A DNA stretch of 42,634 nt. It comes from Alistipes sp. GTDB lineage: Bacteria; Bacteroidota; Bacteroidia; Bacteroidales; Rikenellaceae. How positions within the stretch are numbered: the first letter of the stretch is position 1; every line of letters starts with the position of its first letter. A program made the position numbers and the translations under genes. The stretch lies in assembly GCA_017646625.1 (NCBI GenBank), contig JAGCMF010000022.1:1-42634 (forward strand). Reading direction: 5' to 3'. Shown here in pieces: positions 7,339-15,137 of this stretch. Under the pieces are notes generated by a model. The model was not told where the DNA came from and did not search any database. It saw only the letters and a program-made list of their open reading frames with translations.

Positions 7339-8215
7339 GCTTCTGGATGACATATGTCGCCACGGTGTTGTACGTGGCGATCGTACGGGTACAGGTACGA
7401 AGGGCATCTTCGGTTATCAGATGCGCTTCGATCTAAATGAGGGCTTCCCTCTTGTAACCACCAAGCGCATATTCCTCAAGGGTATCATCTATGAGCTATT
7501 GTGGTTCCTTAAGGGTGATACTAACATAAAGTACCTTGTGGATAATGGCGTACATATCTGGGATAGCGACGCCTTCCGCTACTATAATGAGCTATGTGTT
7601 AAGCATGGTGTGCTGCCCGTAGATATGGAGACGTTCCTCGCTGCCGCAGGCATGGAGTCGCCTATAGATGGTTACCGCTTTGGTGACCTTAACAACGTAT
7701 ATGGCTATCAGTGGCGCAGCTGGCCTACACCCAGTGGTGAGCCAATAGACCAGATTAGGCGTGTCATAGATACAATCAAGAATAATCCTACGTCACGACG
7801 CATCATTGTCTCGGCATGGAATGTGGCAGATGTTGAGGATATGGCGTTGCCACCATGCCACACCATGTTCCAGTTCTTCGTTGCAGAGGGGCGTCTGTCA
7901 TGTCAGCTATATCAGCGTAGTGGCGATGTGTTCCTCGGTGTACCCTTTAACATAGCGTCGTATGCACTCCTTACGATGATGATAGCCCGTGAGTGCGGTC
8001 TCGAGCCAGGTGAGTTTATCCACACCTTGGGCGATGCGCACCTCTATCTTAACCATCTTGACCAAGCTGCCGAGCAGTTGAGCCGTGAGCCACGTAAGCT
8101 GCCCACAATGAGACTAAACCCAAATGTGGCGTCTATCTTCGACTATAAGTATGAGGACTTCGAGCTTGAGGGTTACGACCCACACCCAACAATCAAGGCA
8201 CCACTATCGTTTTAA
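7322..8215 (+). CDS. thyA: Thymidylate synthase
   Basis: 297 residues. It converts dUMP and 5,10-methylenetetrahydrofolate to dTMP and dihydrofolate. Visible signatures are the phosphate-binding arginine in RGDRTGTGT, the catalytic Cys179 in [11 protein letters not shown], the [13 protein letters not shown] dUMP-binding segment, LGDAHLY and the C-terminal APLSF. It is some 30 residues longer than the E. coli enzyme because of an insertion around residues 90-125, as in the longer thymidylate synthase subgroup. The start overlaps lpxH by 17 bases. folA follows after 10 bases, so the dihydrofolate made here is recycled by the neighbouring product. Confidence 0.96.
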   Translation: MKQYLKLLDDICRHGVVRGDRTGTGTKGIFGYQMRFDLNEGFPLVTTKRIFLKGIIYELLWFLKGDTNIKYLVDNGVHIWDSDAFRYYNELCVKHGVLPVDMETFLAAAGMESPIDGYRFGDLNNVYGYQWRSWPTPSGEPIDQIRRVIDTIKNNPTSRRIIVSAWNVADVEDMALPPCHTMFQFFVAEGRLSCQLYQRSGDVFLGVPFNIASYALLTMMIARECGLEPGEFIHTLGDAHLYLNHLDQAAEQLSREPRKLPTMRLNPNVASIFDYKYEDFELEGYDPHPTIKAPLSF

Positions 8216-8225
8216 AACTCGAACT

Positions 8226-8708
8226 ATGGTAAGTATTATTGTTGCCGTCGCACAGAATGGCGTCATCGGAGATAAGAATGCCCTATTGTGGCATATTAAG
8301 GAGGATATGCGTTTCTTCCGCACTACAACATCTGGTCATGCTGTGATCATGGGCCGCAAGACCTTCGAGTCGTTGGGCTCAAAGCCGCTGCCCAAGCGCA
8401 CAAACATTGTCATCACACGTCAGAATATAGACTTCGATGGTGCCCTTGTTGCTCACTCGTTGATGGAGGCTATAGAGCTTGCGGGTGACGATAGTGAGAT
8501 ATTTATTATTGGAGGCGCACAGATATATGCCGAGGCGCTAAAGTGTGCTGATAGGATATACCTCACACGTGTGGAACGTGACTATGAGGGTGATGCATCC
8601 TTCCCCGAGGTTGACTGGTCGCAGTGGCATCTTGTTGATGAGCAGCATCATGACCGTGGCGAGGAGTATGAGGGGGCATTTTCATTCTTAACCTACGATA
8701 GAAAATAA
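8226..8708 (+). CDS. folA: Dihydrofolate reductase
   Basis: 160 residues from the ATG at 8226, which sits 10 bases after thyA. The frame stays open upstream inside thyA, but only this start gives the canonical N-terminus (VSIIVAVAQNGVIGDKNALLWHIKEDM). The Met20-loop-like GDKNALLWH, the acidic residue after LWHIK, GRKTFESLG (NADPH binding) and FIIGGAQIYAEAL are all present. It reduces dihydrofolate to tetrahydrofolate with NADPH. The family length is about 160 residues. A strong hairpin terminator follows. Confidence 0.95.
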   Translation: MVSIIVAVAQNGVIGDKNALLWHIKEDMRFFRTTTSGHAVIMGRKTFESLGSKPLPKRTNIVITRQNIDFDGALVAHSLMEAIELAGDDSEIFIIGGAQIYAEALKCADRIYLTRVERDYEGDASFPEVDWSQWHLVDEQHHDRGEEYEGAFSFLTYDRK

Positions 8709-8748
8709 GTGATAGGTTGATGTTGCTTTGCACACCGAGATAACAAAT

Positions 8749-8775
8749 AAGGGCTGTCCTTGTGGGACAGCCCTT
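8749..8775. terminator. Bidirectional terminator between folA and purC
   Basis: AAGGGCTGTCC (8749-8759) pairs perfectly with GGACAGCCCTT (8765-8775) across a 5-base loop. The plus strand continues TGTGTTTCC. On the minus strand the stem is followed by ATTTGTTATC, so it can end both convergent transcripts. Confidence 0.8.
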
Positions 8776-8791
8776 TGTGTTTCCTTGCCTA

Positions 8792-9736
8792 TTATAATGT
8801 CTTGAGGTACTCTGCAACATTGTGTGCGATGCGAGCCTCAACGTCGTCGCCCTCGGCACGTACGAACTTCTCGCCTGTGATCTGCTCGTAGAGCTCGATA
8901 TAGCGTTCTGTGATGCCAGCAACAACCTCTGGTGTCATGTCGGGCACCTGCTGTCCCTCCTGACCCTGGAAGCCATTCTCCATGAGCCACTCGCGAACGA
9001 ACTCCTTTGATAGCTGCTTCTGCTTCTCGCCACGTGCAAGACGATCCTCATAGCCCTCCTTGTAGAAGTAACGTGATGAGTCTGGTGTGTGAATCTCATC
9101 CATGAGGTATATTGTGCCATTCTTCTTACCGAACTCATACTTTGTGTCGACAAGTATAAGGCCCATCTTGGCAGCTATCTCTGTGCCGCGTGCGAAGATA
9201 GCACGTGTGTATGCCTCGAGCTGCTCATACTCCTCACGTGATACGAGCCCCTGTGCAATTATCTGCTCCTTTGAGATATCCTCATCATGACCCTCATCAG
9301 CCTTTGTTGTTGGGGTGATTATAGGCTCTGGGAACTTCTGGTTCTCGACCATGCCATCAGGCATAGCAACGCCACATATCTCGCGCTTACCAGCCTTATA
9401 CTCTCTCCATGCGTGTCCCGAGAGGTAACCACGGATGACCATCTCCACCTTGTAAGGCTCGCAGCGGTGACCTACAGTAACCATAGGGTCGGGTACGCCA
9501 ATCTTCCAGTTAGGTAGGATGTCGGTTGTGGCATCGAGGAACTTCGCAGCAATCTGGTTTAGCACCTGACCCTTGAAAGGAATGCCCTTTGGAAGTACAA
9601 CGTCGAATGCCGAGATACGGTCAGAGACAACCATCACAAGGTAGTCATCGTTGATGTTGTATACATCACGTACCTTACCTACGTAGTGACCCTTCTGGCC
9701 CTCGAACTGAAAATCATTCTTAACAATAGCGTTCAT
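8792..9736 (-). CDS. purC: SAICAR synthetase
   Basis: 314 residues from the ATG at 9736. A TTG eight codons upstream extends the frame, but the ATG sits at the right distance from the promoter. It ligates CAIR and aspartate with ATP in purine synthesis. Signatures include [24 protein letters not shown], the ATP-site segment [28 protein letters not shown] and [12 protein letters not shown]. This is the longer, eukaryote-like PurC form with the C-terminal [18 protein letters not shown], common in Bacteroidota. It lies downstream of the membrane-complex genes on the same strand but has its own promoter. Confidence 0.95.
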   Translation of the reverse strand: MNAIVKNDFQFEGQKGHYVGKVRDVYNINDDYLVMVVSDRISAFDVVLPKGIPFKGQVLNQIAAKFLDATTDILPNWKIGVPDPMVTVGHRCEPYKVEMVIRGYLSGHAWREYKAGKREICGVAMPDGMVENQKFPEPIITPTTKADEGHDEDISKEQIIAQGLVSREEYEQLEAYTRAIFARGTEIAAKMGLILVDTKYEFGKKNGTIYLMDEIHTPDSSRYFYKEGYEDRLARGEKQKQLSKEFVREWLMENGFQGQEGQQVPDMTPEVVAGITERYIELYEQITGEKFVRAEGDDVEARIAHNVAEYLKTL

Positions 9737-9764
9737 ATTTTGTATTTTAAGGTTTCTCAATGCG

Positions 9765-9772
9765 CAAATATA
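9765..9772 (-). promoter_or_regulatory. -7 element TATATTTG of purC
   Basis: On the minus strand TATATTTG lies 28 bases before the purC ATG and matches TAnnTTTG. The -33 box is not clear. The element lies between purC and the end of the membrane-complex operon, so purC need not depend on that operon. Confidence 0.55.
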
Positions 9773-9805
9773 GTAAAATTTATCAAAACTACTCTTGTGC
9801 GTTTG

Positions 9806-10573
9806 CTACTTCTTTGTCTTATGCTTTGTACGTAGGCGTGTTATGCCGTCGATGAAGCATAGTGGGTGTGTAGGTGCTCCAGGTAGCCATAGGTCTACAT
9901 GATACTTATCTATGAATGTGCGGTCCACAGCGGGACTCTCAGCATAGAGACCTCCTGATATAGCCTCCGAGCCGCATATGACAAGTATCTTTGGCTCGGC
10001 GATGGAGTTGTAGCATATGTCGAGTGCCTCGGCCATGTTGGCGCTTATGGGGCCTGTGAGCACAAGACCGTCGGAGTGGCGTGGTGAGGCGGTGAAGCCT
10101 ACGCCAAAGCGGCCAAAGTCGAAGTTCACATTGCCTGTGGCGTTTAGCTCCATCTCTACCGAGCAGTCGCCACCTGCCGTCACCTCGCGCAGCTGTAGAG
10201 CCTTGCCAAAGTACTTGGCAATCTCGGGGCGTATTGCCGATGTGTCAAACTTGGGAGCATCCTGGCCTGCGGTGACGATGAGGTCTTCGCGGCGTGTGGC
10301 GGCAAGACGGTGCTCGTTGGTGAAGTGTATGTTGCGTGGTGCGCAACGCTGACACTCGCCACAGAAGAGACACTTGCCCATGTCTAGTGTTAGAGGTGAT
10401 GTGGTGATGGCACCTGTGGGACATATCTTCGCAGCGCGTTCTATGTCACTCTTATCCTCGGTGTCTGTTAGGCGTGGAAAACCACGGAACTCCTCGGTTA
10501 GGGTTACGCCATCCAAATCGGGTATATATTGCCAGCCGTGGCTGCGCAGTATCTTTACTTTTCCAAATAACAT
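9806..10573 (-). CDS. Fused ferredoxin-like and small subunit of a hydrogenase-4-related complex
   Basis: 255 residues joining what are separate HyfH- and HyfI-like proteins in E. coli. The N-terminal part (1-100) is ferredoxin-like. The first cysteine trio is lost, but Cys51 (ICPTGAI) and Cys68, Cys71, Cys74 (CLFCGEC) remain, enough for one [4Fe-4S] cluster; Cys77 lies next to them. The C-terminal part (125-255) is NuoB/HyfI-like, recognisable by SPRHSDGLVLTGPIS. Of the four proximal-cluster cysteines only Cys137 (GDCSVE) remains. The others are Gly134, Glu203 (GSEAISGG) and Ala233 (PGAPTHP). The usual proximal iron-sulfur cluster is therefore very unlikely. It is the last gene of the rsmE-linked operon. 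Confidence 0.85.
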   Translation of the reverse strand: MLFGKVKILRSHGWQYIPDLDGVTLTEEFRGFPRLTDTEDKSDIERAAKICPTGAITTSPLTLDMGKCLFCGECQRCAPRNIHFTNEHRLAATRREDLIVTAGQDAPKFDTSAIRPEIAKYFGKALQLREVTAGGDCSVEMELNATGNVNFDFGRFGVGFTASPRHSDGLVLTGPISANMAEALDICYNSIAEPKILVICGSEAISGGLYAESPAVDRTFIDKYHVDLWLPGAPTHPLCFIDGITRLRTKHKTKK

Positions 10574-10618
10574 GGTAGTAGTGTTTTAATGGTCTAACGA
10601 CCTATTATAACTCATATC

Positions 10619-12133
10619 CTACAGGTCGTGACCGCAGTAGGAGAGGTTAAAGCTCTTGTTGTTTATTGGGAAGTCCGATATTCCCTCTGAACGTACGGCA
10701 ATAGCCAGGCCAAGCCAGTTATGAATGCTGGGGTCCTTAATCTTATACTTGGCAATGTCGCCATTTGCTGCCGTAAGTGCCACATGGCATATCTCACCAC
10801 GCCAGCCCTCAATGAGTGAGAAGGCGAGAGCCTCACCCTTTAGTGGCGCCTCGTAGTTTGGCGCAGGGAGTGTGCCCGAGGGTGTATATGTTGCAAGAGC
10901 ACTCTCTATGTAGTCGGCACTCTGAAGTATCTCGTCCATGCGTGTTGCAAGGCGTGCCATGACATCACCCTCGCCCTTCATCACTGGCTCGTGGTGTATC
11001 TTCTCGGCATAGAAGCCCCAGGGGTGTGTAGCGCGGATGTCGCGCATGTGACCACTTGAACGAGCTGCCATGCCGACACCGCCTATGCGTTCCATCTCCG
11101 CCTTGGGCACAAGGCCGCACTGCTCGAAACGTGTAAGCAGAGTGTGTGCCTCGCATATATCCTCGCGTACCTCGTTGTAGCGGCGACGTACGTCAGCAAT
11201 GTTCTTGCGTATCATGGCCACCTTCTCTGCGGTGAGAGGGTGGTTAGTGCCCATAGGGCGTATCATGCTCTTGCCAAAGCGGTTGCCACACCATGCCTGT
11301 GAGGTGTTGATGGTTACTGTACGCAGTGCCTCGCATGCCACCTGATATAGCTGGAAACCGATATCTGTGGCGAGGGCGCCTGTGTCGGCAAGGTGCATAG
11401 CTATGCGTTCCAGCTCTATGGCAATCATGCGTTCGAGCTTTAGCTCCTCGGCGATGTTGGTGTCTGTGAACTTCTCGATAATCTCGGCATATGCTGTAGC
11501 ATGACCTACCGCCGTATCACCAGCTATAGACTCGGCGATGAGTGTCTGGCGTAGACGGTTTTGTGAACGTAGCATCTCCTCCTCCACGCCACGGTGCTGG
11601 TAGCCGAGGGCTATCTCGAGGTGAAGCACCTGCTCGCCATCGCATATGAAGCGGAAGGCACCAGGCTCGATGATGCCTGCGTGGATAGGACCTACGTTAA
11701 CCTCATGGAGCTCGTCACCCTCGATGGTGTAGAAGGGGTAGCTATCCATTGTCGATGACTTGTCGCGACGGTTATGTGGGAAGCGTAGCGGCTTGAGCCA
11801 TGGGTGGTGGTCGAAGGGTATGCCATAAAGTTCGTGCATCTCACGTTCGAAGGGGTGGAACTGTGGGTGTAGTGCTGTGAGTGATGCCAGACCCTCGGCG
11901 TAGTAGTCGGGGATGAATGAGGTGATGAGCACCTCACCTGTAGTATCGTCGAGCAGCAGCATATAGAACTTAAGACCATTCTCTATCTCTGTTGCGAAGT
12001 AGTGACCCACATGGTAACGTGTGTTGCACATGCGGTCACGAAGGTCGGCATATAACTCTGCATAGTCAACGACAGGGATGTCGCTGATGGCAACTGCCGA
12101 GGCTCTATTATTTGTCGTAAGGTATAGTTTCAT
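10619..12133 (-). CDS. Large-subunit homologue of hydrogenase-4 (HyfG/HycE-like) without NiFe ligands
   Basis: 504 residues with the HycE/HyfG layout: an N-terminal 30-kDa (NuoC-like) domain to about residue 125 (FHPFEREMHELYGIPF), then a NuoD/hydrogenase-large-subunit domain. Family marks such as EIALGYQHRGVEE (H180, R181) and MIRPMGTNHP are present. In active group-4 hydrogenases the first metal motif is ER-x-CGxC; here it is ESIAGDT, with Ala204 and Thr207 in place of cysteines. The second motif DPCxxC is DPSIHN, with Ser469 and Asn472. All four Ni-Fe ligands are missing, so hydrogen chemistry is excluded on present knowledge. This matches the Ehr class (energy-converting hydrogenase-related complexes) as I recall it. 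It starts 4 bases after the preceding antiporter-like gene. Confidence 0.88.
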   Translation of the reverse strand: MKLYLTTNNRASAVAISDIPVVDYAELYADLRDRMCNTRYHVGHYFATEIENGLKFYMLLLDDTTGEVLITSFIPDYYAEGLASLTALHPQFHPFEREMHELYGIPFDHHPWLKPLRFPHNRRDKSSTMDSYPFYTIEGDELHEVNVGPIHAGIIEPGAFRFICDGEQVLHLEIALGYQHRGVEEEMLRSQNRLRQTLIAESIAGDTAVGHATAYAEIIEKFTDTNIAEELKLERMIAIELERIAMHLADTGALATDIGFQLYQVACEALRTVTINTSQAWCGNRFGKSMIRPMGTNHPLTAEKVAMIRKNIADVRRRYNEVREDICEAHTLLTRFEQCGLVPKAEMERIGGVGMAARSSGHMRDIRATHPWGFYAEKIHHEPVMKGEGDVMARLATRMDEILQSADYIESALATYTPSGTLPAPNYEAPLKGEALAFSLIEGWRGEICHVALTAANGDIAKYKIKDPSIHNWLGLAIAVRSEGISDFPINNKSFNLSYCGHDL

Positions 12134-12137
12134 GACG

Positions 12138-13556
12138 TTAGCCTATGTTTACGATGATGTCAATAGCATCCTTAAGGAAGTTGGGCTGCCACATGCCTAT
12201 TACTATGGCTGCAGCAAGGAGTATCGCTGCCGAGTATGACAGACGAAGGTTCACCTCCGACAGATGCAAGTTATCCTGATTTGGGTTGTAGCCCATGCGT
12301 AGTGTGCGGTTCCATATAGCGTATATTACAACGCACATTAGTAGGAGCATTGCGATGAGCAACCACCACCAGCCCTCGGCAACGATCTCCTTGAAAATCA
12401 TAATCTCGGAGATGAATAGTGGTGAGGGAGGGAAGGCGAGCAGCACGATGGTGCCGAGAATCATGCCTATGGCGCCCACACGGTTAAATGACATGTAGTT
12501 ACCGATGCGGTTGATGCTGTAGCTGTCGTACACATGTCGCATGATGCCCACCTGATAGAACATCGAACTCTTGACAAGGGTGTGGCAGATGACATGGAAT
12601 ACCGCTGCCCATAGCGCTACGCCGCCAATACCCATGCCTATGGCCACGATACCCATATTCTCAACTGTGGAGTATGAAAGGAATCGCTTGTAGTTGTTCG
12701 TGCGGCGTAGGAACATAGCACCTACGGCCAACGATAGCACGCCTATGAGTATCATTGTGTGGCGCGCCCATGCGAACACCTCGCCTGCAGAGGCGTAGAG
12801 TGAGTATATGCGGTATATAGAGACGAAGCCAGCATTCACAAGGGCTGTAGATATAAATGCCGAGGCGGGTGCTGGTGCAGCATAGTTGGCATCTACACCC
12901 ACGGTGTATAGAGGGAATATCTCCATCTTACAGCTGTATCCTACGACGATGAGCAGGAAGGCTACCTTTAGGTATAGAGGGTTGCCATTTGCGATGACAT
13001 CCTTGAGTGATGCGTAGTCCAGCGTGCCATGCTCGGCAACGGTAGAGAGCAACAAGATGCCGAGGTATGCCATGGCGATACCTGTTGAGCAGACGAAGAT
13101 ATACTTCCACGTAGCCTCGAGGGAGTGCTGGAACTCGCGATGGTAGATGATGCCCGCCGAGCATATTGTAGTAGCCTCGAGGAATACCCATGTCATGGCT
13201 ACGTTGTCGGAGTAGTATACGCAAGTAATGGCTACGGCCAGGAGCATTAACAGCGTGTAGTATGCTTTGTAGGAACGTGTTGTCACCTCCTCGGCCTTTA
13301 GGTATGACGATGAGTGCAATAGCGAGAAGCCGAGCACGGCAGTCATGAGTATGTGGAACACCACAGCAAGGGTGTCGGCACGGAAGATGGAGAGCATCAC
13401 AACATCAATCTGCTTGAAGCATATGACAAGTGCTATGCTGGCAATCTGCACAAGCATGAAGAGTGTTGCTGCGATGTTGGCGCCACGTTCGCTACGCGCA
13501 AAGAGAGGTACTATGGCAAGTAGTAGTGATAGTGTTATGTATATAAGCATTTCCAT
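12138..13556 (-). CDS. Antiporter-like membrane subunit (HyfF-like)
   Basis: 472 residues, about 13-14 hydrophobic segments, related to NuoN/NuoM and Mrp antiporter subunits. Ion-path residues expected in this family can be seen: Glu127 in WVFLEATT, Lys210 in GYSCKMEIFPL, a histidine-rich HVICH and Lys329 in TLVKSSMF. One expected lysine is replaced: the segment that usually reads SALLSGVLLKVG is SAFISTALVNAG, with Asn241 at the lysine position. In hydrogenase-4 complexes this subunit translocates protons or sodium across the inner membrane. Gaps to the neighbours are 4 and 5 bases, so it is tightly co-translated. Confidence 0.87.
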   Translation of the reverse strand: MEMLIYITLSLLLAIVPLFARSERGANIAATLFMLVQIASIALVICFKQIDVVMLSIFRADTLAVVFHILMTAVLGFSLLHSSSYLKAEEVTTRSYKAYYTLLMLLAVAITCVYYSDNVAMTWVFLEATTICSAGIIYHREFQHSLEATWKYIFVCSTGIAMAYLGILLLSTVAEHGTLDYASLKDVIANGNPLYLKVAFLLIVVGYSCKMEIFPLYTVGVDANYAAPAPASAFISTALVNAGFVSIYRIYSLYASAGEVFAWARHTMILIGVLSLAVGAMFLRRTNNYKRFLSYSTVENMGIVAIGMGIGGVALWAAVFHVICHTLVKSSMFYQVGIMRHVYDSYSINRIGNYMSFNRVGAIGMILGTIVLLAFPPSPLFISEIMIFKEIVAEGWWWLLIAMLLLMCVVIYAIWNRTLRMGYNPNQDNLHLSEVNLRLSYSAAILLAAAIVIGMWQPNFLKDAIDIIVNIG

Positions 13557-13561
13557 CGCTG

Positions 13562-14188
13562 TTAGTCTTTAATAGAGGTTAGAGCATCTGTCTCATCGGT
13601 GTGTATGTCGTTATCCATACGGCGGAGGAACATACCGAGGATGAGGATAGAGATAAGGATGTCGAGCATGATGGCGAGGTTGATGAGTATTGGCAGCTCA
13701 ACACCTATGGCCATTGAGAAGAGGAAGACGCCATTCTCTATGACGAGGAATCCTACGAGGTGCGCAAAGATACGCTTACGCATGACGATGAGGATAAGAC
13801 CTGTTAGTAGCGCATATAGGGCCACGCCGAAGAATATCATGTCGGTGCGGTTATCTGCCATGTAGTATGTTATCGTACAGCTGGCAATAAGGGCTGCTAT
13901 AGACATCACCAAGGCACCAAACTGCGATGCTGCGGAGTGTATGCGGTTTATCTTTGTCTTATGAATTACGCGCATGAGGATTGCTGGAATCACTATCGCC
14001 TTGAATAGAAGTGTCTCGACGATGATGAATATCATCTCCACGGTGTGGAACTCATGGAGGCGCGCCATGGCGATGCCAAAGATCAGAAGACCCTGTATGG
14101 CAAGGATGGAGGTATGGTTACGGAAACGATCAGCTATCGAGAGATAGATAAGCGTTAGAACGTAGAGTATTATAAGTGATAGTATCAT
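13562..14188 (-). CDS. NuoK-like membrane subunit (HyfE-like)
   Basis: 208 residues with about six transmembrane segments. The central and C-terminal parts resemble NuoK/HyfE: FLVIENGVFLFSMAIG carries the family's membrane glutamate, followed by LAIMLDILISILILG. HyfE-type proteins connect the hydrophilic arm to the antiporter subunits. The C-terminal tail is acidic and cytoplasmic (DETDALTSIKD). Position in the operon, between the HyfC- and HyfF-like genes, is as expected; no HyfD counterpart is present. Confidence 0.85.
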   Translation of the reverse strand: MILSLIILYVLTLIYLSIADRFRNHTSILAIQGLLIFGIAMARLHEFHTVEMIFIIVETLLFKAIVIPAILMRVIHKTKINRIHSAASQFGALVMSIAALIASCTITYYMADNRTDMIFFGVALYALLTGLILIVMRKRIFAHLVGFLVIENGVFLFSMAIGVELPILINLAIMLDILISILILGMFLRRMDNDIHTDETDALTSIKD

Positions 14189-14200
14189 GGTAATGAGGAC

Positions 14201-15118
14201 TTATATTTCTATATTCTGTATTAGTAGGAAGCCTGTTAGTAGCACGAGTGCCGACATCGCCACGATGGTGAGGATGTATGTCACGTTGCGCGACAGTTTG
14301 TTGCGGGCGCGTAGCGACTCTACGATACCTACCGAGAGACCTGCGCCAAGGATGGCTAAAGGAACTGCAAACCACCAGTGGAACGAGAAGGCCACAGCCA
14401 CGGCATTTGCTGCTATGGTTGCGAAGATGGCATTCTTGAGCCAGCCGGCGATGTGTATGAAGGCCATATCTACACCCGAGTAGTCGAGACACATAACCTC
14501 ATGTATCATAGTAAGCTCAAGGTGTGTCTTTGGGTCGTCGACAGGCACACGGCCAGCCTCTATGAACATGATGATGATAAAGACGTATGCTACGAGTAGG
14601 AGCACTATGGTGAGGTTCATGTTTAGCTCCTGTGCCGTAGAGAATATGTCGGCGAAGGATGAGTAGCCGCAGAAGAGTGCGAGTGTTGCCATCGCCATCA
14701 TGAGTGCTGGCTCAACAAGAGCTCCGTAGAGAGCCTCACGTGCAGCACCCATACCCTCAAATGAGCTGCCTGTGTCCATCGCCGCAAGGATGATGGCTAC
14801 ACGAGCAAGTGCCAGGAGGTAGGCAACAAAGATTATGTCGCCGTGAAATGATAATAGCGGCTCGAGGTCGGCAACAGGGATGAAGAGGAAGGCCACAATG
14901 GCAGCACCGAGATAGACGGTTGGTGCTATGCGGAATAGTGCTGTTGTGGTGGTAGAGTATACCGAGCCCTTTCTCAAGAGTAGACGTGCGTTGTATATGT
15001 GCTGGAAGAAGCGTATGCCGCGACGTCCTGCGAGTACCGCACGTGTGCGATTTATGACACCCGTAATCGAGAGTGCCACGACAATCATTAGTAGTGTATT
15101 GAGTAGTTTGACTAACAT
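14201..15118 (-). CDS. NuoH-like membrane subunit (HyfC-like)
   Basis: 305 residues and about eight transmembrane segments. Hallmarks of the HyfC/NuoH family are intact: DTGSSFEGMGAAREAL (about 130-145) and EAGRVPVDDPKTHLELTMIHE with its string of acidic residues, then LDYSG. These loops contact the electron-transfer subunits and couple redox to ion movement in active complexes. Conservation here contrasts with loss of cofactor ligands in the hydrophilic subunits. Confidence 0.88.
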   Translation of the reverse strand: MLVKLLNTLLMIVVALSITGVINRTRAVLAGRRGIRFFQHIYNARLLLRKGSVYSTTTTALFRIAPTVYLGAAIVAFLFIPVADLEPLLSFHGDIIFVAYLLALARVAIILAAMDTGSSFEGMGAAREALYGALVEPALMMAMATLALFCGYSSFADIFSTAQELNMNLTIVLLLVAYVFIIIMFIEAGRVPVDDPKTHLELTMIHEVMCLDYSGVDMAFIHIAGWLKNAIFATIAANAVAVAFSFHWWFAVPLAILGAGLSVGIVESLRARNKLSRNVTYILTIVAMSALVLLTGFLLIQNIEI

Positions 15119-15137
15119 AATAGCAGTGGTGTTGAGG

